Below, one piece after another: positions 19,223 to 27,390 of a stretch of DNA of 64,000 nt. The stretch's first letter is position 1, and each line of letters starts with the position of its first letter. Under the pieces are notes generated by a model. That model ran no database searches, was not told where the DNA came from, and saw only the letters and a list, made by a program, of their open reading frames with translations. Origin of the DNA: Nocardioides marmoriginsengisoli. Its GTDB lineage: Bacteria > Actinomycetota > Actinomycetes > Propionibacteriales > Nocardioidaceae. A program made the translations under genes and the position numbers. The stretch spans positions 248,001-312,000 of the forward strand of contig NZ_RJSE01000009.1 in NCBI RefSeq assembly GCF_003725695.1, read 5' to 3'.

Positions 19223-19917
19223 CAGCCACCGACCCCGGCACCGAGCTCGGCGACCCAGGCCGGGACCAGCTCACTGGCCAGGCCCTGCCGCGAGACCCGG
19301 AAGTCGCTGTTCGCAGCACGCTCCAGGTTGAGCTCCAGGGTGTCGCTGCCGCCGGCGATCGCGTAGTCCACGAACGCGGCCGCCGGGTAGACCACCCCGG
19401 AGGTCCCGATCGAGACGAACAGGTCGCAGGTGAAGAGCGCCCGGTGGATGTCGTCCATGCCGTACGGCATCTCGCCGAACCAGACCACGTCCGGCCGGAG
19501 CGCGGCGACACCGCAGCGCGGACAGGGCGGTTCGTCGGCCAGCGTGCCGGTCCACGGCATCCGGGAATCGCAGGACACGCACCACGCCGCGCGCAGCTCG
19601 CCGTGCATGTGGTGCACCCGCCGCGAGCCGGCCTGCTCGTGCAGGTCGTCGATGTTCTGGGTGACCAGGAACAGGTCGTCGCCGATCAGGTTCTCGAGCT
19701 CGGCCAGCGCCCGGTGCGCCGCGTTCGGAGCGACCCGGGCCAGGACAGCACGACGCTCGTCGTAGAAGCGCTGCACCAGAGCCCGGTCCTCGGCGAACGC
19801 CTCCGGGGTGGCGACGTCCTCCGGGCGGTGGTTCTCCCAGAGGCCGTCGGCGTCCCGGAAGGTCGCCAGCCCGCTCTCCGCAGAGATACCGGCACCGGTG
19901 AGAACGACGACCTTCAC
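19222..19917 (-). CDS. cobB: Sir2-family NAD-dependent protein deacylase
   Basis: The 231-aa protein is typical of a short bacterial sirtuin. NAD is bound by GAGISAESGLATFRD and TQNIDDLHEQAG, the catalytic His lies in HHMHGEL, and the zinc ligands are CVSC and CPRC. The sequence between the NAD loop and the zinc finger is short. It removes acyl groups from protein lysines. It heads a run with the DUF4333 lipoprotein and VIT1 genes on the minus strand. Confidence 0.94.
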   Translation of the reverse strand: MKVVVLTGAGISAESGLATFRDADGLWENHRPEDVATPEAFAEDRALVQRFYDERRAVLARVAPNAAHRALAELENLIGDDLFLVTQNIDDLHEQAGSRRVHHMHGELRAAWCVSCDSRMPWTGTLADEPPCPRCGVAALRPDVVWFGEMPYGMDDIHRALFTCDLFVSIGTSGVVYPAAAFVDYAIAGGSDTLELNLERAANSDFRVSRQGLASELVPAWVAELGAGVGG

Positions 19918-19950
19918 GTCCCGAAGGTTATCCCCGGGCTGTTCGGGAGG

Positions 19951-20538
19951 TCAGTTGGCGACGGTGAAGCGCTGCCGCACGTGCGCCCGGGTCTCGATCT
20001 CGTCGACCAGTGCCACCGCGTAGTCCTCGATGCTGACGGTGTCCCCGACCGGCGACTCCAACCCGAGCACGAACGACCCGGTGCGCTCGCCGGGCTGGAT
20101 CACCGGAGCCGGGGAGAGGTAGGTCCAGTCGACGACGTCGTCGGTCTCGCGCAGCAGCTCCAGCGTCGCCGCCCCCTTGGTGGCCTCGGCCTTGTAGATC
20201 TCCGGGAACTCAGGAGTGTCGAGCAGCCGGACACCGTCGACGGTGAGGCTGCCGGCGCCGCCGACGACGACCAGGCGGCGGTCGCCGAGGGTGTCGACCA
20301 GGTTGGCGACCGAGTCGACGAACCGGGTGCCGTCGTCGTCGGTGCGGCTCGGGCCGATCGCGGAGACGACGACTTCGTGGTCCGCGGCGACGTCGGCGGC
20401 GAACGCCGGGTCGAGGGCGTCGCCGGTGAGCGCGCTGCCGCGCCGGCTGATCCCGGTGACCTGGTGGCCGCGGGTGGTGGCCTCGGTGGCGATGGCGCTT
20501 CCGATGGCGCCGGTGGCGCCGTACAGGGCGATCTTCAT
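19951..20538 (-). CDS. NAD(P)-binding (atypical SDR/NmrA-like) oxidoreductase
   Basis: The 195-aa protein opens with the Rossmann motif YGATGAIGSAIATEA. It contains VVVSAIGP and LVVVGGAGSL strands and lacks the classical YxxxK catalytic pair, as in NmrA-type members. It is divergent from an HxlR regulator 93 bp away. HxlR proteins often control such reductases in response to quinones or electrophiles, so a redox stress role is likely (inference). Confidence 0.87.
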   Translation of the reverse strand: MKIALYGATGAIGSAIATEATTRGHQVTGISRRGSALTGDALDPAFAADVAADHEVVVSAIGPSRTDDDGTRFVDSVANLVDTLGDRRLVVVGGAGSLTVDGVRLLDTPEFPEIYKAEATKGAATLELLRETDDVVDWTYLSPAPVIQPGERTGSFVLGLESPVGDTVSIEDYAVALVDEIETRAHVRQRFTVAN

Positions 20539-20586
20539 GGGTATCTCCTTGGTGGGACGTCGATGGTTGAATGCTCAACAGAGACA

Positions 20587-20619
20587 GTATCTATTTGATA
20601 CCGAGCACTTCAACGTGCT
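20587..20619. promoter_or_regulatory. Candidate HxlR operators in a divergent promoter
   Basis: Two inverted repeats lie in an AT-richer patch between the oxidoreductase and hxlR-type genes: GTATC-N5-GATAC (20587-20601) and AGCAC-N6-GTGCT (20604-20619). A further GATAC half-site follows at 20623-20627. Position and symmetry suggest autoregulation by the HxlR protein. Confidence 0.5.
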
Positions 20620-20630
20620 ATAGATACCTC

Positions 20631-21008
20631 ATGGAAACTATTGCGTCTTCCAGCGCCTTCCCGCCGGACGCGTTCGCGAAGGACTGCGCCTCCCGGGTGG
20701 TGCTCGACAGGATCGGCGACCGCTGGACGGTGCTGGTCGTCGGTGCCCTGGCGGACGGCCGGCTGCGGTTCTCCGAGCTCCGCACCCGGATCGAGGGCAT
20801 CACCCCCAAGGTGATGACGCAGACCCTGCGCGCGCTGGAGCGCGACGGCGTCCTGACCAGGACGGTGTACGCCGAGGTCCCCCCGCGGGTCGAGTACGAG
20901 CTGACCGATCTCGGCCGGGACCTGCTGGTGCCGATCGACGCGATCCGGCACTGGGCCGAGCAGCACGCGTCCCGGATCGTGGCGAACCGCGAGGTGTACG
21001 ACCGGTAG
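20631..21008 (+). CDS. HxlR-family transcriptional regulator
   Basis: Starting at the ATG at 20631 (METIASSSAF), the protein has 125 aa. It has the family's N-terminal Cys (FAKDCASRVV), GDRWTVLVVGAL, a winged helix with RIEGITPKVMTQTLRALE, and the wing VPPRVEYELTDLG. That single Cys is the redox sensor in some family members. It probably represses itself and the divergent oxidoreductase gene. Confidence 0.92.
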   Translation: METIASSSAFPPDAFAKDCASRVVLDRIGDRWTVLVVGALADGRLRFSELRTRIEGITPKVMTQTLRALERDGVLTRTVYAEVPPRVEYELTDLGRDLLVPIDAIRHWAEQHASRIVANREVYDR

Positions 21009-21018
21009 CCTCACCGCC

Positions 21019-22512
21019 ATGACTGACACCGGATGGTTCGCGTACGCACCGGACGGACCGGAGGCGCCGGTCCCGCCGAAGCGCCGCGTCCCGGTCGCCG
21101 CGATCGTCGCCGTCCTGGTGGTGCTGGCCCTGATCGCCGGTGGTCTGGTCGCCTTCCTCGTGCTCAAGGACGACGGCGACGAGCCGAGCTACCCGAAGAC
21201 CTGGGACTCCCGGATCGCGCCGTACGTGAAGATCGTCGAGAAGGAGCGCCGCCTCACCTTCAAGCACCCCGTCGAGGTCCGCTTCCTCGACGCCGCCGCG
21301 TTCGAGAAGACCGTGAAGAGCGAGGACAAGGACCTCGACAAGAAGGAGCGTCGCGAGATCGATGAGGTCACCTCCCTGTTCCGGGCCTTCGGCCTGATCG
21401 ACGGCGACGTGGACCTCTTCGAGGCCTTCAACGACGCCTACGGCTCCGGCACGCTGGCGTATTACTCGTTCGACGACCAGCGGATCACCGTCAAGGGCAA
21501 GGAGCTCTCCCTCGCCGTCCGCGCCACGCTCGTCCACGAGCTGACCCACGCGCTCCAGGACCAGCGCTTCGACATCGGCAACCGGATGGACCGGCTCTCC
21601 AAGGAGACCGAGAGCGGGAAGCCCACCACCGCGTACGACGCCCTCGAGGCGATCGTCGAGGGCGACGCCGAGCGCACCGCGGACCTGTACCGGAAGACCC
21701 TCTCCGCCGCCGACCAGAAGGCCCTGGCGAAGGCCGAGGAAGAGGACCAGGGCGACGCCCAGAAGGGCCTGGAGAAGGTCCCCGGCGTGGTGGTCTCGCT
21801 GATCAGCGCGCCGTACGCGCTCGGCCAGGCACTGACCGAGGCGGTCGCCGAGGAGGACAAGGACGACGTCGACGACCTCTTCCGCGACCCGCCGACCAAC
21901 GACTCCGTCCTGGTCGACCCGATGGCCGCCGCCACCGGCGACACGGACATCGCCGACGTCGCCGTACCGGGCCTGGAGGACGGCGAGAAGAAGTTCGACT
22001 CCGGCCAGATCGGCGCGCTGACGACGTACCTGATGCTGGCCCAGCGGATCCCCGTGCTCGACGCGCTCGCCGCGACCGACGGCTGGGACGGCGACGCGTT
22101 CGTCGCGTTCACCCGCGACGACGTCAAGTGCGCCCGGGTCTCCTACGCGACCAAGGACGACGCCGCGACGGGTCGGCTGCTCGCGGCGCTGCGGACCTGG
22201 ATCGCCGCGGTGCCGGGCTCGAAGGCCGAGGCCACCCGTGACGGCGACCGGATCGTGTTCGAGTCCTGCGACCCAGGCACCTCGGCCGAGCTCGGGAAGG
22301 ACCACTCGACCACCGCCGTCGAGCTGGTCGCGACGCGGGCGTACCTGGGGGTCGGCGTGCTCCAGGCGGGAGCCAACGCGGACACCGCGAAGTGCTTCGC
22401 GCACCAGATGATCGAGCAGTTCCCGGTTGCCGAGCTCCAGAACCCGAACCTCGGCAAGGACGACCCGGCCGTGGTCCGGAAGATCCAGAAGATCGCGACC
22501 GACTGTCGCTGA
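21019..22512 (+). CDS. Membrane-anchored putative zinc metallopeptidase
   Basis: The 497-aa protein has a short cytoplasmic N-terminus and one transmembrane helix (VPVAAIVAVLVVLALIAGG), then a large Lys/Asp-rich extracytoplasmic region. VHELTHALQDQRF contains HELTH at 173-177, the zinc-binding HExxH site, and IVEGDAERT (~214) offers the downstream Glu expected of a gluzincin. The substrate is unknown and no named family is claimed. It starts 10 bp after the hxlR-type gene, and the polytopic membrane protein gene follows after 40 bp. Confidence 0.72.
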   Translation: MTDTGWFAYAPDGPEAPVPPKRRVPVAAIVAVLVVLALIAGGLVAFLVLKDDGDEPSYPKTWDSRIAPYVKIVEKERRLTFKHPVEVRFLDAAAFEKTVKSEDKDLDKKERREIDEVTSLFRAFGLIDGDVDLFEAFNDAYGSGTLAYYSFDDQRITVKGKELSLAVRATLVHELTHALQDQRFDIGNRMDRLSKETESGKPTTAYDALEAIVEGDAERTADLYRKTLSAADQKALAKAEEEDQGDAQKGLEKVPGVVVSLISAPYALGQALTEAVAEEDKDDVDDLFRDPPTNDSVLVDPMAAATGDTDIADVAVPGLEDGEKKFDSGQIGALTTYLMLAQRIPVLDALAATDGWDGDAFVAFTRDDVKCARVSYATKDDAATGRLLAALRTWIAAVPGSKAEATRDGDRIVFESCDPGTSAELGKDHSTTAVELVATRAYLGVGVLQAGANADTAKCFAHQMIEQFPVAELQNPNLGKDDPAVVRKIQKIATDCR

Positions 22513-22552
22513 ACCCCGGTACGACGGGCCGCCGACCTCTAGGTTGGCTGCC

Positions 22553-23599
22553 ATGACCGAGTACCTGGAATCACCCGGCGAGCGCCCCGGCCGGACCTTC
22601 ACGATCACCTTCGACCTCTCCCGGCTGCCCACGGCGGCGACCGCGGCCGGCGTCGCCCTGGTCTCCGCGGCCGTGGTGGTCTCGGCGATGTACACCCGCA
22701 ACACCGGCGACCTGGACACCTCGAACTTCGTGATGGGCGCGCTCTCCGCGCTCGGCCTGCTCGGGTTCGCGGTGGTGGCGCACCTGGTCGTCCCGGACGC
22801 CGAGCGCCGGGCGGGCCTGGTCTCGTGGCCCGGTGCGGCCGGCGCGGCCGGACTCGGCGTGATGCTCAGCGTGCTGATCTCGAACGACGACGTCTCGATC
22901 TACGCCGGCGCTGGTCTCGCTCTGGTGCTGTCGGTCGCCGGCTACCTCCTCACCCGGGCCGCGCCGTTCGTGCTCAGCTCCCTCGCGGCGCTGGTCGTCC
23001 TCTACGCGAAGCTGTTCGACGACGTCATCGACGAAGGGGACGAGGGGTCGCAGTTCATCGTCATCGGCGCCGCCGTGATGATCTTCGTGATGGTCGCGAC
23101 CGCCGCCGGCTGGTTGCTGCCGGCGACCCGTGAGCTCACCGGAATCGTCGTCGGCATCGCCGGGCTCGCGACGATGGCGGGGGTCCTGATGTCGCTCGGC
23201 ACCATCCGCGCGATGACGGTGGCCTTCTCCGAGTTCCGGGTCTCGGGTTTCGACGACGAGACGGACTTCGCGGAGATGGACGACCTCCCCGGCGGACACT
23301 TCTTCTCCGGGGTCGGCGAGGATCCGTACCAGAACGACGTCTACATCGTCCTGCTGTTCTGCCTCGCCCTGGCGCTGTTCTGGTTCGGCTGCGCGCTGAG
23401 CACCGGCCACGTCGGCTTCCGGCTGCTGGTCGCGGGCAGCGCGGTCCTGATCATCCCGATCGCCACGATCGCGCTGATGGCGAACCGCCCGACCTGGTGG
23501 GAGGTCGGCGCGTGCGCGCTCGGCGGTCTGGTGCTGATCGGGGCGGCGGCCCGGGCACGCCGGCCGGAGACGCCGGCGGAAGTGCCGGTAGCTCCCTAG
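22553..23599 (+). CDS. Polytopic membrane protein of unknown function
   Basis: The 348-aa protein starts at the ATG at 22553 (MTEYLESPGERPGRTF). It has about nine hydrophobic helices. One long hydrophilic loop at ~225-265 is acidic (FDDETDFAEMDDLPGGHFF). No transporter or enzyme motif is recognised. It follows the metalloprotease gene closely, so the two may act together in the envelope (inference). Confidence 0.75.
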   Translation: MTEYLESPGERPGRTFTITFDLSRLPTAATAAGVALVSAAVVVSAMYTRNTGDLDTSNFVMGALSALGLLGFAVVAHLVVPDAERRAGLVSWPGAAGAAGLGVMLSVLISNDDVSIYAGAGLALVLSVAGYLLTRAAPFVLSSLAALVVLYAKLFDDVIDEGDEGSQFIVIGAAVMIFVMVATAAGWLLPATRELTGIVVGIAGLATMAGVLMSLGTIRAMTVAFSEFRVSGFDDETDFAEMDDLPGGHFFSGVGEDPYQNDVYIVLLFCLALALFWFGCALSTGHVGFRLLVAGSAVLIIPIATIALMANRPTWWEVGACALGGLVLIGAAARARRPETPAEVPVAP

Positions 23600-23618
23600 G
23601 AAGTTTCTCGTCACCAGG

Positions 23619-23652
23619 TGTCCCGGATCCCTCGCAGCCGGACATCTGGCTG
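23619..23652 (+). promoter_or_regulatory. Shared ECF-type promoter motif, copy 1
   Basis: TGTCCCG, then 13 bases, then CGGACATCTGGCTG. The same elements at the same spacing recur at 27355-27388 before the other secreted-protein gene of this cassette. The two-block layout resembles an ECF sigma-factor promoter (-35 and -10). It ends 48 bp before the GTG of the gene at 23701. Confidence 0.6.
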
Positions 23653-23700
23653 ATGAGCACGTCCCATCCGAGGGGCGCGCCCGAGCTCTAGGGGCAACCA

Positions 23701-24123
23701 GTGGCTACTTCCACGCAGGTACGACGGATCGCGGCTCTGACCATGGGGATGGGCATCCTCCTCGCCACCGGGTTGTCGCCGGCCGGCGCGACCGTCAAGA
23801 CGGGCACGATCAACGACATCGACTGCAACGCGACCTCGGTCAAGACGGGGGTCTCGCTCGTCCAGGGCCACAGCGGCACGTTCAAGATCAAGCAGAACTC
23901 GGCGACCGACGACCGTCGTACGGACTGGACCGCGCGGTCGTCGAACGGCAACGACCTCGGTTACAAGCACACCAGCACCGGGGACACGGTCACCTGGAAC
24001 GGCGTGCTGCCGAGCACCTACACCGTGCGCGCCCGCAAGTACGTCCCGAGCGACTGCTCCCCGCTGAACCCGTTCAGCGACGGCAGCTACGACGTGACGT
24101 ACACGGCCACCTCGACCAACTAG
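23701..24123 (+). CDS. Secreted 140-aa protein of unknown family
   Basis: The protein has a clear signal peptide (VRRIAALTMGMGILLATG, cleavage near GATVKTG). The mature ~105 residues are rich in Ser, Thr, Asn and Asp and look like a beta-sandwich (KTGVSLVQGHSGTFKIKQ, GDTVTWNGVLPSTYTVRA). Two cysteines (DIDCNAT and PSDCSP) could form one disulfide. It is the first gene of a tight five-gene run ending in an ABC permease and has a promoter motif shared with the I36 gene. It may be an exported effector or the sensor substrate of the system; no homology is claimed. Confidence 0.78.
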   Translation: MATSTQVRRIAALTMGMGILLATGLSPAGATVKTGTINDIDCNATSVKTGVSLVQGHSGTFKIKQNSATDDRRTDWTARSSNGNDLGYKHTSTGDTVTWNGVLPSTYTVRARKYVPSDCSPLNPFSDGSYDVTYTATSTN

Positions 24124-24127
24124 GCCG

Positions 24128-24640
24128 TTGCGAACCAAGCGGCTGGCGATCGCGGCGTGCGCCCTGGCGTGCGCCGCGTTCGCGGCCGGATGCGGCAGCG
24201 ACGAACCGGCCTCGCTGCGGGCGGACGCACCGGTCTTCCAGGGCCTCGACGGCAAGGTCGTCGCGGAGGTGCTGGCGAACCCGGACGCGAGCCGCAAGAT
24301 CGCCGAGGAGGAGACCGACTCCGCGCGCGACAGCATGGCGCAGGGCATCGTGATCAACTTCGTGACCTGCCGCGAGGTCGCCGCGGCGTACCGGTCGTGG
24401 CTGACCACGGGAGTCCGCCCCGAGCTCGCGCCGGTGCCGGCGGTGCGCTCGCCCCAGGAGCCGTCGTACACGGACGCCCGCGGGATCCGCGAGCACCTGG
24501 TGGCGCGCATCCTCAGCGGTGACCCGAGCCAGCTGCGGGCCTATCTCGAGGGACCGTCGTCGTGCGGCCACTGGATCCCGGCGGTTCCCGGAGACGTCTC
24601 CGGACCGACGATCGAAGACTCCCTGAAGGAGGTGCAGTGA
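24128..24640 (+). CDS. Putative lipoprotein of the export cassette
   Basis: The 170-aa protein from a TTG start has a lipobox (AAFAAGCGSD). The mature part is helical and charged, with single Cys residues in FVTCREVAA and PSSCGHWIP. No known domain is recognised. It begins 4 bp after the secreted-protein gene, and the adaptor gene overlaps its stop by 4 bp (GTGA). It may help recognise or hold the exported protein at the outer face of the membrane (inference). Confidence 0.75.
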   Translation: MRTKRLAIAACALACAAFAAGCGSDEPASLRADAPVFQGLDGKVVAEVLANPDASRKIAEEETDSARDSMAQGIVINFVTCREVAAAYRSWLTTGVRPELAPVPAVRSPQEPSYTDARGIREHLVARILSGDPSQLRAYLEGPSSCGHWIPAVPGDVSGPTIEDSLKEVQ

Positions 24641-25521
24641 CCCAGCGCCTCGGGGCGCTGGGGGTCCTGGTTGTGCTTGCGTTCATGTCGGGATGCGCAA
24701 GCACAACCAGGTCCGACGACGGTCCGGGGTCTGCGGACTCGGAGTCTCCGGCCACGGCACCTCCCACGATCAGGCGGGCCGACCTGAAGCTGGAGTACAC
24801 GCTGGACGCGGTCACCGCGCGCAGCGACCGGATCGCCATCGTCACCAACGACCAGCTGCGGTTCGTGCCCCGCGGCGGCCCGGACCAGCGCACGGTCCAG
24901 GCCGGAACGCCGGTCGGCCGGCTGGTGGTGTCGCAGGCCGCGCGAGACGCGCTGTCCGCGCCCGGGGCCGGCGGGGCAGCTTCCCGGCTCGCCGGACTGG
25001 AGGCGCAGCAGCGCGAGGTCCGGGCTCCGGTCGACGCCGTCCTGCACGCGTCCGGGCGGGCGCCCTCCTTCGCCGCGCCCGGCCTGGACGTGGTCGCGGC
25101 GCTGACGCCGATCCAGTACCTGCGCTACCTCTCGATGCCCTTCTCCGGCACCGCCCAGGTCGAGACCGTGCTCGGCCCGACGACGGTCCGCTGCGCCGCC
25201 CTGTGGAGCACCCCCGTCGAGGCGACGAACGAGAGCGCCGCCGCCCTGCACTGCCGGCTCCCCGCCGGCGTCCAGACCGCACCGGGGCTGCGGTCCACGG
25301 TGACGATGCGGTCGACCGAGCTGAAGGACGTCCTGCTGGCCCCCAACCTCTCCATCGGGTACGACGAGCGCACCGACCGCTACTCCGTCTCGGTGATCCG
25401 GGACGGCGACGTAGTCCGGGTGCCCGTCGAGGTCGGGGTGACCGACGGCGTGGTCCGGGTGATCCGGGGAGCCGTCCGGGCCGGCGACCAGCTCGCTCCC
25501 CCGGTGACGGCGGATCCGTGA
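24637..25521 (+). CDS. Lipoprotein with MacA-like adaptor features
   Basis: From the GTG at 24637 the protein has 294 aa, with a signal peptide and lipobox (VLAFMSGCAST). Its layout resembles a periplasmic adaptor (HlyD/MacA type): an N-terminal strand, a helical stretch (ASRLAGLEAQQREVRAPVD), then beta-rich segments ending with VRVPVEVGVTDGVVRVIRG, which looks like the membrane-proximal domain. It precedes the ATPase gene with a 4-bp GTGA overlap. The adaptor assignment is moderate, from shape and context. Confidence 0.75.
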   Translation: MTQRLGALGVLVVLAFMSGCASTTRSDDGPGSADSESPATAPPTIRRADLKLEYTLDAVTARSDRIAIVTNDQLRFVPRGGPDQRTVQAGTPVGRLVVSQAARDALSAPGAGGAASRLAGLEAQQREVRAPVDAVLHASGRAPSFAAPGLDVVAALTPIQYLRYLSMPFSGTAQVETVLGPTTVRCAALWSTPVEATNESAAALHCRLPAGVQTAPGLRSTVTMRSTELKDVLLAPNLSIGYDERTDRYSVSVIRDGDVVRVPVEVGVTDGVVRVIRGAVRAGDQLAPPVTADP

Positions 25522-26210
25522 CCGGGTACGCCGCCGAGCTCCTCGACGTCTCCGTCGCCTACGCCACCGACTCGGAGAGCGTGCTGGCGCTGAACTCGGT
25601 CAGCTTCGCCTGCCGCCCGGCCAGCTCGACCTCCATCGTCGGCCGGTCGGGCAGCGGCAAGTCCACCCTGATCTCGGTGCTGTCCCTGCTCCGCGAGCCG
25701 ACCGTCGGCAAGGTGCTCCTCGACGGCGAGGACGCGGCGCTGATGAGCGACGCGAACAGGTCGGTGCTCCGGTCCGCACGGATCGGCATCGTCTTCCAGG
25801 CGTTCCACCTCGAGCCGTCGCTGACGGTGCTGCAGAACGTGATGCTCGGGTGGAACTTCCGGCACGCCGGCCTGAGCCGGTCCCAGGCAGTCGCCCGCGC
25901 CACCGACGACCTCGACTCGCTGGGCATCGCCGACCTGGCCGGCCGACGGCCCAACGCGCTCTCCGGCGGTCAGCGCCAGCGCGTCGCGATCGCCCGCGCG
26001 GTGTTCGCGCGTCCCACCCTGCTGGTCGCCGACGAGCCGACCGGCAACCTGGACGAGGAGACTGCCGGCGCGGTCGCGGAAAAGCTGCTCGCCCTGCCCG
26101 GGCAGTACGGCACCGCGGTCGTGATCGTCACCCACGACCAGGCGATCGCGCGGCTGGCGGACACCCGGCTGGAGCTCGTCCGAGGTCGGATCCGCGATGC
26201 TCGGGCGTGA
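25518..26210 (+). CDS. MacB/LolD-type ABC transporter ATPase
   Basis: The 230-aa protein starts at GTG (VTGYAAELLDVSVAYA). It has Walker A VGRSGSGKST, the Q-loop FQAFHLEPSLTV, signature NALSGGQRQRVAIARA, Walker B LLVADEPTGNLD and switch His VIVTHDQ. DEPTGNLD is typical of the LolD/MacB/FtsE subclass, which pairs with FtsX-like permeases, as here: the permease gene overlaps it by 14 bp. Confidence 0.95.
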   Translation: MTGYAAELLDVSVAYATDSESVLALNSVSFACRPASSTSIVGRSGSGKSTLISVLSLLREPTVGKVLLDGEDAALMSDANRSVLRSARIGIVFQAFHLEPSLTVLQNVMLGWNFRHAGLSRSQAVARATDDLDSLGIADLAGRRPNALSGGQRQRVAIARAVFARPTLLVADEPTGNLDEETAGAVAEKLLALPGQYGTAVVIVTHDQAIARLADTRLELVRGRIRDARA

Positions 26211-27348
26211 GGCCGGTTCGACCGTCAGGCTCGCGCTCCAGCTAGCTCGGGCGGCCCGGGTCCGGCTGCTCCTCTCGGTGCTGCTGGTCGCGATCGCCAT
26301 GACGGTGTTCCTGATCGTCTCCCAGCTCTCCCAGATCGGAACCCGCGGTCTCGACGACGCGATCGACTCCGAGTCCGGGGCCGAGGGGTCGTACTCGGTC
26401 GAGACGCAGACGACCTTCGGGCTGGGGCGCACCGCCTTCGTCGAGCGCGTCGTGCACCGGTTGCAGCGGATCAGCAGCGCGCCGGTCAGCTACGTCGTCG
26501 GCTACCCCGACATCCGGCCCGAGTGCCCGCCGTACGACGTGCTCGGGTCGGGGATGGTCCGCTTCGTCTACCGGGCCGACGGGACGCCGTACCCGCTCCG
26601 GTACGGCGGCTCGCTCCCCGGCGACACCAAGGTCTGCCTCGCCGGTGCCGCGGTGCCGGCGCGAGCGATCTTCGTCCCGTCGGCCGCGGACAAGAACCGC
26701 TGGGGTGACGGGCTGACGCTCGCCCCGGCGTACGAGTCGTCCGCGGCTCTGATGTCCTCGGAACCGATCGCCTACCGGTTCGTCGTCACGACCGGCCAGC
26801 CGGACAGCATCCCGGCAATCCGGTCCGCGCTGCAGGCCGAGCTCGGCACGGACGCGACGAAGTTCGGCGTCACCGTCGACGAGGTGACGGTCACGATCGG
26901 CCGGCTCGACCGCGGTGAGCAGGTGCGGGCGGCGAGCGCCGGCATCAAGACCATCTTCGGGGTGATCGGGTGGGGCGTGCTGATCCTCGGGGCGCTCGGC
27001 CTCCTGGTCTCGCAGCTGATCGTGGTGCGGGACCGGATGTGGCTCTTCGGGCTGAGCCTGGCGCTGGGGGCGCGGCGCGTCCACGTCGCGCTGCTGGTCG
27101 GTGTCGAGGTGCTCGCCACCGTCGTCCTCGGCGTCGCGTCCGCGATCGTGCTCGCGCTCGCCTCCCAGCCGCTCGCGGACCGGGTCGCGCAGGCGACCTT
27201 CGACGCGGACGCCGACCTGGTCAACCCGGCCGCCATCCCCCGCCTGGTCCTCGGCTCCGTCGTGGTGCTCGTCGTCGCCTCGGCCTGGCCGGTGGTCCGG
27301 GCGACCACCCAGGACCCCCTCGACGTCCTCGAGCCGAAGCTCTCCTAA
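26197..27348 (+). CDS. FtsX/MacB-like ABC permease
   Basis: The 383-aa protein has one N-terminal helix (LLLSVLLVAIAMTVFLIVSQ), an extracytoplasmic domain at ~45-240 containing a cysteine pair (IRPECPPYD, TKVCLAG), then three C-terminal helices with the FtsX-like LALGARRVHVALLVGVEVLA. This is the classical MacB topology, a mechanotransmission ABC that acts on substrates outside the membrane. It completes the ATPase/adaptor set. Confidence 0.9.
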   Translation: MLGREAGSTVRLALQLARAARVRLLLSVLLVAIAMTVFLIVSQLSQIGTRGLDDAIDSESGAEGSYSVETQTTFGLGRTAFVERVVHRLQRISSAPVSYVVGYPDIRPECPPYDVLGSGMVRFVYRADGTPYPLRYGGSLPGDTKVCLAGAAVPARAIFVPSAADKNRWGDGLTLAPAYESSAALMSSEPIAYRFVVTTGQPDSIPAIRSALQAELGTDATKFGVTVDEVTVTIGRLDRGEQVRAASAGIKTIFGVIGWGVLILGALGLLVSQLIVVRDRMWLFGLSLALGARRVHVALLVGVEVLATVVLGVASAIVLALASQPLADRVAQATFDADADLVNPAAIPRLVLGSVVVLVVASAWPVVRATTQDPLDVLEPKLS

Positions 27349-27354
27349 GACGGC

Positions 27355-27388
27355 TGTCCCGATCGGGCTCCTGCCGGACATCTGACTG
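27355..27388 (+). promoter_or_regulatory. Shared ECF-type promoter motif, copy 2
   Basis: TGTCCCG, then 13 bases, then CGGACATCTGACTG, one base different from copy 1 at 23619 in the second block. It ends 2 bp before the ATG at 27391, so a transcript from it would have almost no leader. Leaderless mRNAs are common in actinobacteria. The ECF sigma gene at 27927 is the natural candidate for recognising it. Confidence 0.6.
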
Positions 27389-27390
27389 TC

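Noticed and set aside
20800-22719. Minus-strand frame of about 640 codons opposite the metalloprotease gene
   Set aside because: It is Gly/Val/Arg-rich antisense sequence; the plus strand has a transmembrane helix and HExxH in a coherent frame.
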